Assembly (NCBI GenBank): GCA_963735445.1
Contig: CAVTLC010000010.1
Coordinates: 1 to 64,000 of the forward strand
Direction: 5' to 3'
DNA: 64,000 nt
Source of the DNA: AP-15 sp963735445
Lineage (GTDB): Bacteria; Pseudomonadota; Alphaproteobacteria; ATCC43930; CGMCC-115725
This document shows, piece after piece, positions 45,615-54,169 of this stretch. The translations under genes and the position numbers were made by a program. The first letter of the stretch is position 1. Every line of letters begins with the position of its first letter. The notes under the pieces were generated by a model. It was not told the DNA's origin and searched no databases. It saw only the letters and a list, made by a program, of their open reading frames with translations.

Positions 45615-46532
45615 ATGACTGACTTTCGTATCGGCATCGATCTCGGCGGCAGCAAAATCGAGGGGGCCGCGATCGACACGCAAGGCAAACTGCGCGTGCG
45701 CCGCAGAGTGCCCACCCCGGCCGGCGATTATCATGGAACGATCGCGGCAATCGTTGCCATGGTCGGCTCGATCGAACGCGAGATTGGCGGCCCGGCCTCG
45801 GTCGGCGTCGCGATGCCCGGTGCGATTTCGCCGGCCACGGGTCTCGTCAAGAACGCAAATTCGACCTGCCTCAACGGCCGCCCGTTTGATGCCGATCTCG
45901 CAGCGGCGCTGGGCCGGCCGGTACGCGTGGCGAACGACGCCAATTGCTTTGCGCTGTCCGAGGCAACCGACGGTGCAGCGGCGGCGTGTCGCACCGTGTT
46001 TGGCGTCATCCTCGGGACCGGGGTGGGCGGTGGGATCGCGATTGATGGTCAGATCCTCCAAGGCGCCAATGCGATTGCCGGCGAGTGGGGCCACAACCCG
46101 CTGCCATGGCCGACCGGGGAAGAACGGCCGGGGCCCGACTGTTATTGCGGCAGGTCGGGCTGCATCGAGACTTTTTTATCGGGCCCGGCGATGGCAGCCG
46201 ATCATCGCCGCCACTTCGAAGAGGATTCGAGCCCTGCCGAGATCGCGAGCGGGGCCGGGCGCGGCGAGGAGCGCTGCCGTGCGACTATGACGCGCTATAT
46301 CGACCGGTTGGCGCGCGGGCTCGCGATGGTGATCAATCTGATCGACCCCGACGCAATCGTCCTCGGCGGTGGCCTGTCGCAGATCGACTCTCTTTATCGC
46401 GACGTGCCGCGGATTTGGGGCCGGTACATCTTTTCCGACCGGGTGGACACCCGGCTGCTCGCGCCGGCACATGGCGATGCGAGCGGGGTGCGCGGAGCGG
46501 CTTGGCTGTGGCCGCCAGGGGGTCCGCCCTGA
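45615..46532 (+). CDS. mak: ROK-family fructokinase
   Basis: A 305-residue sugar kinase phosphorylating fructose, closely resembling E. coli Mak. Seen are the phosphate-binding GIDLGGSKIEGAAID, KNANSTCLNGRPFD, VANDANCFALSEATDGAAA, GVILGTGVGGG, AGEWGHNPLPWP, the zinc motif CYCGRSGCIETFLSG and the C-terminal GDASGVRGAAWLWP. The gene is divergent from divK (168-nt gap). No sugar transporter is adjacent. Confidence 0.88.
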   Translation: MTDFRIGIDLGGSKIEGAAIDTQGKLRVRRRVPTPAGDYHGTIAAIVAMVGSIEREIGGPASVGVAMPGAISPATGLVKNANSTCLNGRPFDADLAAALGRPVRVANDANCFALSEATDGAAAACRTVFGVILGTGVGGGIAIDGQILQGANAIAGEWGHNPLPWPTGEERPGPDCYCGRSGCIETFLSGPAMAADHRRHFEEDSSPAEIASGAGRGEERCRATMTRYIDRLARGLAMVINLIDPDAIVLGGGLSQIDSLYRDVPRIWGRYIFSDRVDTRLLAPAHGDASGVRGAAWLWPPGGPP

Positions 46533-46613
46533 CGAGACTGTGCCGCAACCTGCAGCGCAACGTTCGCGCTGAGCGGCGCAACCGGGAGTGATCGCGCGGA
46601 ACGATCGATATCG

Positions 46614-47420
46614 TCAGCAGTTCGGCTTACCCAAGGGCTCGATATCGTCGAGTTTCGCCCGGATCGAGTAATCGCCATAGTCGATCAGCATGTTCCGCGA
46701 AACCCCGTTGTCGAGGAGGTCCATACCGAGTTCGTAGTCCGGTTGCTCGGCTTTGGCGTCGACCGGAAAGAACGCGAGCCGAACTCGCCAGCCTGGTCGG
46801 TCAACAAGCGGGCCGAGTTTCTCCGAGACTGGATCAGCGCTGACTTTAGACCCGATAACCGCCGAAACCTGGACGGCGTTTTCGTCCGTGGCGCCGTCGA
46901 AGACTTGGCGGGTGACAAACGCTGCGCCCGCTTTGGCCTTGTCGATCAACAAAATCGTGTGGGCGCTCGGAAACATGGCTCCAGGGGCTAATTGCAGGGT
47001 TTGTATCTGGGGTTTGGTGAATACGGCAGTGCCGCCCTTTCCCGGCCCATCGAGCTTGGCTTCCCCTCGGACTTCCTGATCAACTTGGCCGTTACGGGTC
47101 TGTCGCTGATTAAAGCGGTAGCGCAAGCCGTCTTTCGACTCCCAAGTCACAAATGTCGAAGTGACATCAACGTCGCGGCTCTCCGCATAGCGCATCTTCA
47201 GTCGATAACGCTGCTCGATCGTCCAGCCGTCGCAGGTTTCGCCCCATTCGTAATCCATCGCTCCGGTCGCTCCGACGACACCGGAATCGCGCAACGTCGA
47301 TCCCAGGGTCATGGTGTAGAGCGCTCGATGCGGCATTATCTCCGCCGCCGGCGCTGGCGACAGCGGTGACACCGCAAGGATCACGGAGAGCGCGATCAGG
47401 ACCAAGCGAGGCAAGCTCAC
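46614..47420 (-). CDS. eipB: EipB-like periplasmic envelope-integrity protein (DUF1849)
   Basis: A 268-residue exported beta-spiral protein of the EipB family, needed for envelope integrity in Brucella. It has a signal peptide (about 1-27, ending PAPAAE), then MPHRALYTMTLG, the Cys in GETCDGWTIEQRY and a Cys as the last residue (LGKPNC), the conserved disulphide pair of the family. GTG 47420 with GAGGGG upstream is chosen; the frame to 47642 would place non-signal sequence first. The 284 nt to the next gene hold nothing I recognise. Confidence 0.85.
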   Translation of the reverse strand: MSLPRLVLIALSVILAVSPLSPAPAAEIMPHRALYTMTLGSTLRDSGVVGATGAMDYEWGETCDGWTIEQRYRLKMRYAESRDVDVTSTFVTWESKDGLRYRFNQRQTRNGQVDQEVRGEAKLDGPGKGGTAVFTKPQIQTLQLAPGAMFPSAHTILLIDKAKAGAAFVTRQVFDGATDENAVQVSAVIGSKVSADPVSEKLGPLVDRPGWRVRLAFFPVDAKAEQPDYELGMDLLDNGVSRNMLIDYGDYSIRAKLDDIEPLGKPNC

Positions 47421-47704
47421 CCGCAAATTCCCCTCGGTTCCGGCCGAATGCTGCGGTGCGGACCGCTGCCCGATCATTCCCCAAAATCCCCATAATGAGC
47501 GGTCACCAACTCGACCATCGAAGCAGGCAGGCGCAATCTTGCAAGAAGCATGCAGTCCACAGGCAGCTGCGGAGATCGCATCCTGCCGAGCATTGCCGCA
47601 ATCGCACCCGTCTAGGCAAGATTTAGATAGCGGGTGCGGCAATCTCGGTTGCTTTTAGCAAAACTTCAGCCGCTACCGGCCAACTCGGCGGCACCGAACG
47701 GCGA

Positions 47705-48385
47705 TCAACCACTGCTGGTGGCGACAAGCGACCAGTTGGGGTCAGAGGACCGGGTGTCGCGAGCAAATGTCCAATAATCGGTCTTTTCAACCGGGTGATC
47801 GGGGTCGCCATCGACGATGCTGCCGTCCATCGCGCGGGTTACGCTAATCTGATGCGACACCAGCTTGACCGTGACCCGTGCCGTCCGCCCGGACATATCG
47901 GCCTCGACGATCTCTCCCTCCTCGAGTTTCAAATCGCGGGTCTCGACGGTTTCCTTCGCCGCGACCCGCTCGTCGATCGTTTGAGCAAATGGCCCAAAAA
48001 CCTCGTCGCTTAGAAGCGGCCGCAGCGCCGCCTTATCGCCCTTGGCGAACGCATTAACGATCATCTCAAAAGCGAGCTTGGCGCCTTCGAGAAAATGCGC
48101 CGGATCAAAGGACGGATCGGCACGGCGAATCCGCGTCAGCCCGCCCTCCAACGTGTCGGAGGATTTTGCAGCAATCGCGGCGATCGGCACGACCTTGTCG
48201 GCACCCTCGGCCATCGCCACTTTGTCGGCGCTGGGCTTTTCTGAAATCGGCGCCGACCGGCGTGGAAACAGATCGCGGCGCCGTTCATTCCCGGTGCGCT
48301 TTCCGAGCACGCTGCGCAGCCGCAAAACCAAAAACGCGGCAATCATCGCGAAAAGGATGATGTCAAAATACTGCAAGTCACCCAT
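47705..48385 (-). CDS. Tim44-domain inner-membrane protein
   Basis: A 226-residue protein with one N-terminal helix (FDIILFAMIAAFLVLRLRSVLG), a charged linker and a Tim44-like domain (about 85-225, FLEGAKLAFEMIVNAFAKGD, DEVFGPFAQTIDER). Alphaproteobacterial homologues (TimA) are relatives of mitochondrial Tim44. It is divergent from fxsA, a conserved arrangement. The usual mltA partner is not seen next to it. Confidence 0.88.
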   Translation of the reverse strand: MGDLQYFDIILFAMIAAFLVLRLRSVLGKRTGNERRRDLFPRRSAPISEKPSADKVAMAEGADKVVPIAAIAAKSSDTLEGGLTRIRRADPSFDPAHFLEGAKLAFEMIVNAFAKGDKAALRPLLSDEVFGPFAQTIDERVAAKETVETRDLKLEEGEIVEADMSGRTARVTVKLVSHQISVTRAMDGSIVDGDPDHPVEKTDYWTFARDTRSSDPNWSLVATSSG

Positions 48386-48498
48386 CTTTCACGCGTGCCC
48401 CGCGACTTTTCAGCGAAAGGCGATCGCCGACGCTCGCATCCCATATCGTCAGATAGGGGTCCAATGAAGCCTCGGCAAGCGTATCGAGTGCGTACAAG

Positions 48499-48930
48499 GT
48501 GAAGCCGAGCTGGCGATTCGTCCTCTTGGCTTACGTTCTGCTCGAAGTCGCCGTGACCCTCAAAATAGCTGCATGGCTCGGCGCCGGCGGATGCTGATTG
48601 TTATGATCCTGAGTGGCGTCGCTGGGATCATGATTTTGCGCCGGGAGCGGCTCGCGATTTTCTCGCAACTCAGGACCGGTGTCACGATCACCGAGCCGCT
48701 TCTGTCCGGCTTGCCGGATCGGGTCTTGCGGGTGATAGGGGGGCTGCTGCTGATCATCCCGGGGTTGGTCAGCGACTTTTTAGCGCTGTCCTTGCTGATC
48801 CCAGGATCGCGGCAATGGCTCGTCCGCCGCTTTTCGGGAAGAGCTTGGCCAACCTGCAGCTGACCCGACGATCATCGAAGGCGAGTTCCGCCGGCTCGAT
48901 GACGCAACGCCTCCGGACCAAAGACGCTGA
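48499..48930 (+). pseudogene. fxsA: FxsA family membrane protein, two frame breaks
   Basis: Three frames together make one FxsA. GTG 48499 opens RFVLLAYVLLEVAVTLKIAAWLGAG (split at Val here), ending in a TGA. A second frame gives MLIVMILSGVAGIMILRRERL, GLLLIIPGLVSDFLALSLLI and RRF. A third gives FREELGQPAADPTIIEGEF, ending TGA 48928-48930, the typical FxsA tail. A one-base deletion near 48588 and an extra T in the TTTT at about 48830-48836 explain the shifts. The protein is a small polytopic membrane protein. Its place between the Tim44 gene and secB is conserved. Confidence 0.75.
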
Positions 48931-49053
48931 CATCGATCATTCATCGGAGCCGTATCGGCACCTGGAACGTCGTAAACGGGTCCTCGGCAAGTTGCCGCCT
49001 ATTCGCGATCCGTGTTAGCCACAGATGAAATCAGTTCAGCCGAGGAGACGGAA

Positions 49054-49557
49054 ATGCCGGGAGAGGCGAGAGGCAATGGTGAAACCGATGCGTTGCCGCC
49101 GCCGGCGGATGGACCACAGCTGTTTGTTAATATTCAGTACGTCAAAGATCTGTCGTTTGAAAATCCTCGAGCCCCGCAAAGCCTGATCCAGCCGGCAACC
49201 CAGCCCGAAGTCGGAATAAACGTCGATGTCAAGGCGCGCAACCTCAATGCAGAGGCGTACGAAGTCGACCTGACCATAAACGTCAACGCCAATGCCCAAG
49301 GCGAGCCGGTGTTTCTGGTCGAGCTTGTCTATGCTGCGGTGGTGACCGTAAGAAACGCACCCGAGCCGCTGCTCGCAAACCTTGTTCTTGTCGAGACGCC
49401 GCGTATTATTTTCCCATTTGCTCGGGCGGTTATTGCTAATGCAACGCGGGACGGCGGTTTCCCGCCTTTGCTGATCAATCCGATCGACTTCGCCGAACTG
49501 ATGCGCCACCAGCAATCGCAAGCCCAGCCTAGCGCAGAGGGCGGCACGGTTGCCTGA
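49054..49557 (+). CDS. secB: Protein-export chaperone SecB
   Basis: A 167-residue cytosolic chaperone that holds preproteins unfolded and hands them to SecA. Seen are LFVNIQYVKDLSFENPRAP, INVDVKARNLNAEAYEVDL, VFLVELVYAAVVTV and PRIIFPFARAVIANATRDGGFPPLLINPIDF. ATG 49054 is preceded by GAGGAGACGGAA; a GTG at 49012 is open but lacks such a site. It is convergent with dnaQ. Confidence 0.95.
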   Translation: MPGEARGNGETDALPPPADGPQLFVNIQYVKDLSFENPRAPQSLIQPATQPEVGINVDVKARNLNAEAYEVDLTINVNANAQGEPVFLVELVYAAVVTVRNAPEPLLANLVLVETPRIIFPFARAVIANATRDGGFPPLLINPIDFAELMRHQQSQAQPSAEGGTVA

Positions 49558-49580
49558 CGACTACGCCACCTAACGACTGG

Positions 49581-50249
49581 CTAGGCCTCTGCGCGCCATA
49601 TTGGTGATGTCAGCAGGGCCAACATCGCTTCGTGTGCCGCGAGTTCCTCGACCGACGGGGAATGCGGGCGCGGCGGGCGGGCGATCCGCATCGCCGTAAC
49701 AACGCCCGCTTCCGGCGCAGTAAAATCCAGTCCCGGTTGCCGGCCGCCGATTAATTCGAGATAGACCGCAGCGAGCAGACCACAATCGATCCGCGCTCCG
49801 TGGCTCACTCGTTCCGAATTGTCGATTTCAAACCGCCGGCACAGCGCATCGAGGCTGGCTGGGGCGCCGGGATAGCGTTGGCGCGCCATTACCAGCGTAT
49901 CGACGTGTGTCGGCGTCAGCGTCGGCCGGCCGATCCGATCGAGCTCAGCGTTCAAGAACGCCAGATCGAACTCGGCATTGTGGATCACCAGCGGATCGGA
50001 TCCGATAAAGGCCAAAAACTCGTCGACGATTGCTTCGAATGGCGGATGAGCCGCGAGAAACTCCTCGGTCAAGCCATGGACCGCGTGAGCATCGTCCGGA
50101 ATGTCTCGACCGGGGTTCACATAGCGATGAAAATCGCGGCCGGTCGGAACGTGGTGTAACAGCTCGACGCAAGCGATTTCGATGATGCGATGCCCGACTG
50201 TCGGATCGAGACCGGTGGTCTCGGTGTCGAGGACGATCTCTCGCGTCAT
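49581..50249 (-). CDS. dnaQ: DNA polymerase III epsilon subunit
   Basis: A 222-residue 3'-5' proofreading exonuclease. The ExoI motif is IVLDTETTGLDP, ExoII VIHNAEFDLAFLN and ExoIII SHGARIDCGLLA (HxAxxD form). The C-terminal tail is Pro-rich, where the alpha subunit binds. The start overlaps the coaE stop by 4 nt, so ppsR-aroE-coaE-dnaQ form one minus-strand run. Confidence 0.95.
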   Translation of the reverse strand: MTREIVLDTETTGLDPTVGHRIIEIACVELLHHVPTGRDFHRYVNPGRDIPDDAHAVHGLTEEFLAAHPPFEAIVDEFLAFIGSDPLVIHNAEFDLAFLNAELDRIGRPTLTPTHVDTLVMARQRYPGAPASLDALCRRFEIDNSERVSHGARIDCGLLAAVYLELIGGRQPGLDFTAPEAGVVTAMRIARPPRPHSPSVEELAAHEAMLALLTSPIWRAEA

Positions 50250-50896
50250 GGGCCGCCGCGTCGTCTGCTGAGCGTCTTCCCGACGCGCTTCCGCAGCGCC
50301 CGCTTCTGCTGGCGAAGCGTGGCAACAATTTCCCGCAACCGACGCAGACTGAGGCCTCGGTCAAGCCCGGTTGGCACGACAAAGTCCGCCCGCCGCCGCT
50401 TTTCCGCATCCGGCATCTGCTGCTTCAGGATCGCGGCAAATCGGTCCTCGGTCATGCCGGGTCGACGCAGCACGCGCTGGCGCTGCAGCATCGCCGGGGC
50501 GGACACAACGATCACATAGTCGCAGCGAGCCGCACCCCGGCTTTCGTACAAAAGCGGGATATCAAGCACAGCAAGCGGCTCGCGCCGGGCTCGTGCTTGG
50601 GCCAAGAACCGCTTTTCAGCCTCGGCGACCATTGGGTGCAGAATTCCCTCGAGCCGGGCCAATGCCTCGCGATCACCAAATACCCGCCCGCCCAGCCGCT
50701 TACGGTCGATCCCGCCATTCTCGTCGCGTGTTCCCGGAAAAGCCGCTTCGACCCGGGCGACGGCGGCCCCACCTGGCGCCAGCAATCGATGAACCACCCG
50801 ATCGGCGTCGAACAGCGGTACGCCCATTCGCCGCAGCATCGCCGCGGCAGTGCTTTTTCCCATGCCGATCGAGCCGGTCAGGCCGACGACAAGCAT
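50246..50896 (-). CDS. coaE: Dephospho-CoA kinase
   Basis: A 216-residue enzyme adding the 3'-phosphate in the last step of CoA synthesis. The P-loop is GLTGSIGMGKST, DADRVVHRLL follows, and LDIPLLYES is the CoA-binding motif. The C-terminal about 20 residues are Arg-rich and extend beyond the core. It starts 1 nt from the aroE stop. Confidence 0.94.
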   Translation of the reverse strand: MLVVGLTGSIGMGKSTAAAMLRRMGVPLFDADRVVHRLLAPGGAAVARVEAAFPGTRDENGGIDRKRLGGRVFGDREALARLEGILHPMVAEAEKRFLAQARARREPLAVLDIPLLYESRGAARCDYVIVVSAPAMLQRQRVLRRPGMTEDRFAAILKQQMPDAEKRRRADFVVPTGLDRGLSLRRLREIVATLRQQKRALRKRVGKTLSRRRGGP

Positions 50897-50897
50897 C

Positions 50898-51755
50898 TTA
50901 GGGTGCTAGCGTCTTCACGATCGTTGCCCGCAGTTCGGGGCCGACCTGAACCTTGATGCCGAACCATGCCTCGAACCCCGGTCGGCCCTGATGCAGCAAC
51001 ATGCCGAGGCCATCGACCACGGGATGACCGCGTTGACGAGCGGCAGCCAGCAGCTTGGTTTCGAGCGGGACGTAAACGATATCAACGACCGGCGCCGATA
51101 ACGGCAACGGCGACAGATCAAGGTCGAGTGGCGGTTCGCCGGTCATGCCGAGACTCGTCGTATTGACGAGCAGCCCGGCACCCTCCAACACCGCACTGGT
51201 CCGGTCCCAAGGATGAACCGTGATCCGTGTGCCAGCGGTCATCAAATTCGCCGCTACGGTCTCGGCCCGGCTCAGCGTGCGATTGATGATCCGGATCTCG
51301 CCAACGCCAGCGTCGACCAGCGCCGCGATGACGGCACGCGACGAACCGCCGGCGCCGAGCACCACCGCCGCTCCCGCCAGAGGCTCCCAAGCCGGCGCAC
51401 GCTCGCGGAGATTCTCGCGAAAACCGTAAATATCGGTATTGCTGGCACCGAGCGAGCCGTCCTCCGCAACGACGATCGTGTTTACCGCACCGATACGGCG
51501 TGCCAGCGGGTCAACGCGGTCGACCACCTCCAACGCTGCCTGCTTGTGCGGAATGGTCAGGTTGCACCCGCGAAACCCGAGAATCGGCAGAGCGCGAAGC
51601 GCTTGTTCGATGTCGCCCGGGCGCACGGGTAAGGGCACATAGGCCCCGTCGATACCATTCTGATCGAGCCAAAAACCATGCAGCAGCGGCGAGCGCGAAT
51701 GCGCTACCGGCCACCCCATAATTCCCGCCAAGCGTGCAGCGCCGGTAATTCTCAT
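50898..51755 (-). CDS. aroE: Shikimate dehydrogenase
   Basis: A 285-residue NADPH-dependent enzyme reducing 3-dehydroshikimate. Seen are GWPVAHSRSPLLHGFW, the catalytic Lys in CNLTIPHKQAALE, ASNTDIYGFRENL and the NADP loop VLGAGGSSRAV. ATG 51755 is chosen from family length; other ATG codons at 51773 and 51833 are open. The gene usually upstream, maf, is missing between ppsR and aroE; the 147-nt gap holds no maf motif. Confidence 0.93.
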   Translation of the reverse strand: MRITGAARLAGIMGWPVAHSRSPLLHGFWLDQNGIDGAYVPLPVRPGDIEQALRALPILGFRGCNLTIPHKQAALEVVDRVDPLARRIGAVNTIVVAEDGSLGASNTDIYGFRENLRERAPAWEPLAGAAVVLGAGGSSRAVIAALVDAGVGEIRIINRTLSRAETVAANLMTAGTRITVHPWDRTSAVLEGAGLLVNTTSLGMTGEPPLDLDLSPLPLSAPVVDIVYVPLETKLLAAARQRGHPVVDGLGMLLHQGRPGFEAWFGIKVQVGPELRATIVKTLAP

Positions 51756-51902
51756 TCGCGCTATATCTAGCATAATACCGGCGACAAAGGGCAAGACTTT
51801 GATCAGCCCCGCTAGCGAACGACTCAACCACATTCACGCAGGAGGCCGATCAGAGGAAACATCGGTAAGCCAAGGACGGCAGAAAGAAGTCGAATCAGCT
51901 TC

Positions 51903-52721
51903 TCATTCAGCGATGCCATGGCGCCGGGCCAGCAGCTTCATGATCGCCGCCGCGGTCTCCTCAATCGAACGGCGCGTGACGTCGATAACCTGCCAATGAT
52001 GTTCGGCAAAAACCCGGCGCGCCTCGCGGACCTCCGCTCGAACTGCGTCGAGATCGGTATAATCGGTGCTTCCGTCATGGTGCAGCATGCTGAGCCGGTT
52101 GCGGCGGATTTGGATCAAGCGCTCGGGATCATTCGTCAGTCCAACAATCAACGGGTGTTTTGCAATGATTAATTCCGGCGGTAGCGGAACCCCCGGCACA
52201 TACGGCACATTCGCCGCCTTGATGCCTCTGTTCGCCAGATAAAGACAGGTAGGTGTTTTCGAGGTACGGGACACCCCAACAAGCACCACGTCGGCCTCGT
52301 CGAGACCCCACGGTGACTGTCCATCATCGTGAGTGAGGGCAAAACTCATCGCGTCGATGCGCGCAAAATACTCGTTGTCGAGTAAATGCTGTTTGCCGGG
52401 CACGCCCCGGCTTTCGCGATGAAGGTAGGAACCGAGCGCGGCAATTACCGGATCGAGAATGGGAATGGCCGGCACCTGCAGCCGGCGGCACTCCTGCTGC
52501 AGCAATTGACGCAGCTGCTCGCTGACCAACGTAAACAGGACGACACCGAGATTGGCTTCTACTCCGGCGACGACCCGCTCGATCTGGTTGCGGGTGCGCA
52601 CCATGCTCCACACATGCTCGACGGCATGGACCTCATCGAATTGCACGAGGCAGGCGCGCGCAACCGAGTGCACCGTCTCACCGGTAGAGTCGGAAACAAG
52701 ATGAAGATGGAACCGGGTCAC
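51903..52721 (-). CDS. ppsR: PPDK/PEP-synthase regulatory protein
   Basis: A 272-residue bifunctional kinase-phosphotransferase (DUF299) that inactivates and reactivates pyruvate phosphate dikinase or PEP synthase. It shows LHLVSDSTGETVHSVARA, the P-loop-like GVSRTSKTPTCLYLANRG, and VGLTNDPERLIQIRRNRL. The start is GTG 52721. The orthologue (RP001 of Rickettsia) flanks oriC with hemE, as here. Confidence 0.93.
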   Translation of the reverse strand: MTRFHLHLVSDSTGETVHSVARACLVQFDEVHAVEHVWSMVRTRNQIERVVAGVEANLGVVLFTLVSEQLRQLLQQECRRLQVPAIPILDPVIAALGSYLHRESRGVPGKQHLLDNEYFARIDAMSFALTHDDGQSPWGLDEADVVLVGVSRTSKTPTCLYLANRGIKAANVPYVPGVPLPPELIIAKHPLIVGLTNDPERLIQIRRNRLSMLHHDGSTDYTDLDAVRAEVREARRVFAEHHWQVIDVTRRSIEETAAAIMKLLARRHGIAE

Positions 52722-53112
52722 CGGCGCGCTGCCCCCATGATCTTACCCTCCGGCGATGTGGACAAATGCTCTCTTACCCACAGCTCGCGACCCGCAGGCA
52801 GAACGCTGCCATTTTTGTCCCCGATTTACCAATCTCACCAACATTCCTCGACAGGCGCCAATCCACTGGTTCGCTCAACGGCTGAATTGTGAATCGTCGG
52901 ACACACCGCAATTTTATCCCCGTATTTCGTCTCGTACACCGGCCCGATTTTGCTCGTTGATCAGTGGAAATTCGCCGCTTCTTGCACAGCCGCACTTGCT
53001 ACTGGTTCAAGCTCCTTGGCTGTGCACTTGCCGGGGATATTTCTTAATCCCCGTTATCCTCGGTCCTATCAATTCTCTACAACCTAAAAGAATCTATATG
53101 AGTGAAGGGAGA
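52722..53112. other. Candidate chromosomal replication origin (oriC)
   Basis: A 391-nt gene-free gap between divergent ppsR and hemE, the position of the origin in Caulobacter and Rickettsia. DnaA-box-like 9-mers: TTGTCCACA on the minus strand (52757-52765) and, on plus, TTACCCACA (52774-52782), TTGTCCCCG (52815-52823), TTATCCCCG (52914-52922) and TTATCCTCG (53054-53062). TCCCCG also recurs at 53047-53052, like the weak W-boxes of Caulobacter. An AT-rich run (53060-53100) could be the unwinding element. No CtrA site (TTAA-N7-TTAA) is exact. Confidence 0.6.
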
Positions 53113-54156
53113 ATGATTACCGTGGCGAGTAGCTCCACCAAACCGTTGCTGCGCGCGCTCAAGGGCGAGGTGCTGTCACCACCGCCATGGTGGTTGATGC
53201 GGCAAGCCGGGCGCTATCTACCTGAATACCGTCAGGTTCGCAGCAGTGCGAAAGACTTTGTCGAGCTCTGCCTTACCCCGGCATTGGCGACCGAATTGAC
53301 GTTGCAGCCGGTGCGGCGCTTTGGCATGGACGCTGCGATCCTGTTCTCCGACATCTTGATGTTGCCGCACGCGCTTGGACAAGGTCTTGCCTATCATGAG
53401 GGGCAGGGCCCGGTACTGGATCCGATCACCGACAGCGCCGGTATTGATCGACTTCAAACCGCCAATGCGCTGATGCGCCTCGAGCCGGTTTTTGAGACGG
53501 TGCGGCGGGTCCGCGCAGAGCTCGGGCCGGAGACCGCGCTGATCGGCTTCGCCGGCGCGCCCTGGACCGTCGCGACCTACATGGTGGAGGGCGGCGGAAG
53601 CCGCGATTTCCGACGGGTCAAGAGCTGGGCTTATCGTGATCCACGGGAGTTTGGTCGGTTGATCGATTTGCTGACCGCAACAACAACATCGCTGCTGGCG
53701 GCGCAAATCTCGGCGGGTGCCGAGGTCGTTCAGCTGTTCGACAGCTGGGCCGGCGTTCTTCCCGAAGCGGAATTCTCTCGCTGGGTCATCGAGCCGACAG
53801 CCCGCATCGTTTCAGCGTTGAAACAGCAACATCCCGAGTGTCCGGTGATCGGCTTCCCGCGCGGCGCCGGGGTGTTATATGAGCGTTATGTCACCGAAAC
53901 CGGGGTCGATGCCGTCGGGCTTGATACAGCCTTGCCGAGGGGTTTTGCCACCGCGAGGCTCGCCCCGCATGTATCCTTGCAAGGTAATCTCGATCCGGTG
54001 GTGCTGCTCACCGGCGGCGCCGCACTTGAGCAGGCGGTCCGGGATCTGCAGGACGCCTTCAACGGCGTGCCGTGGGTCTTCAATCTCGGCCACGGCGTGC
54101 TCCCCGAAACGCCACCGCAGCACGTCGCGCGGCTTGCCGATCTATTGAGCGCTTAG
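53113..54156 (+). CDS. hemE: Uroporphyrinogen decarboxylase
   Basis: A 347-residue enzyme decarboxylating uroporphyrinogen III to coproporphyrinogen III. The signatures are PWWLMRQAGRYLPEYR and GFAGAPWTVATYMVEGGGS, with RRFGMDAAILFSDI carrying the catalytic Asp. ATG 53113 is taken; ATG 53098 and GTG 53122 are near alternatives. The upstream open frame to 52756 crosses the origin candidate and is not coding. First gene of hemE-hemH-hemJ. Confidence 0.95.
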   Translation: MITVASSSTKPLLRALKGEVLSPPPWWLMRQAGRYLPEYRQVRSSAKDFVELCLTPALATELTLQPVRRFGMDAAILFSDILMLPHALGQGLAYHEGQGPVLDPITDSAGIDRLQTANALMRLEPVFETVRRVRAELGPETALIGFAGAPWTVATYMVEGGGSRDFRRVKSWAYRDPREFGRLIDLLTATTTSLLAAQISAGAEVVQLFDSWAGVLPEAEFSRWVIEPTARIVSALKQQHPECPVIGFPRGAGVLYERYVTETGVDAVGLDTALPRGFATARLAPHVSLQGNLDPVVLLTGGAALEQAVRDLQDAFNGVPWVFNLGHGVLPETPPQHVARLADLLSA

Positions 54157-54169
54157 ACTGTAGTTCGGG

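Noticed and set aside
45447..46094. Long N-terminal extension of the divK frame
   Set aside because: It is antisense to mak; ATG 45446 has a strong ribosome site and gives a normal DivK.
52756..53112. Upstream in-frame extension of hemE
   Set aside because: Composition is not coding-like, the family begins at about 53113, and the region carries the origin-like motifs.
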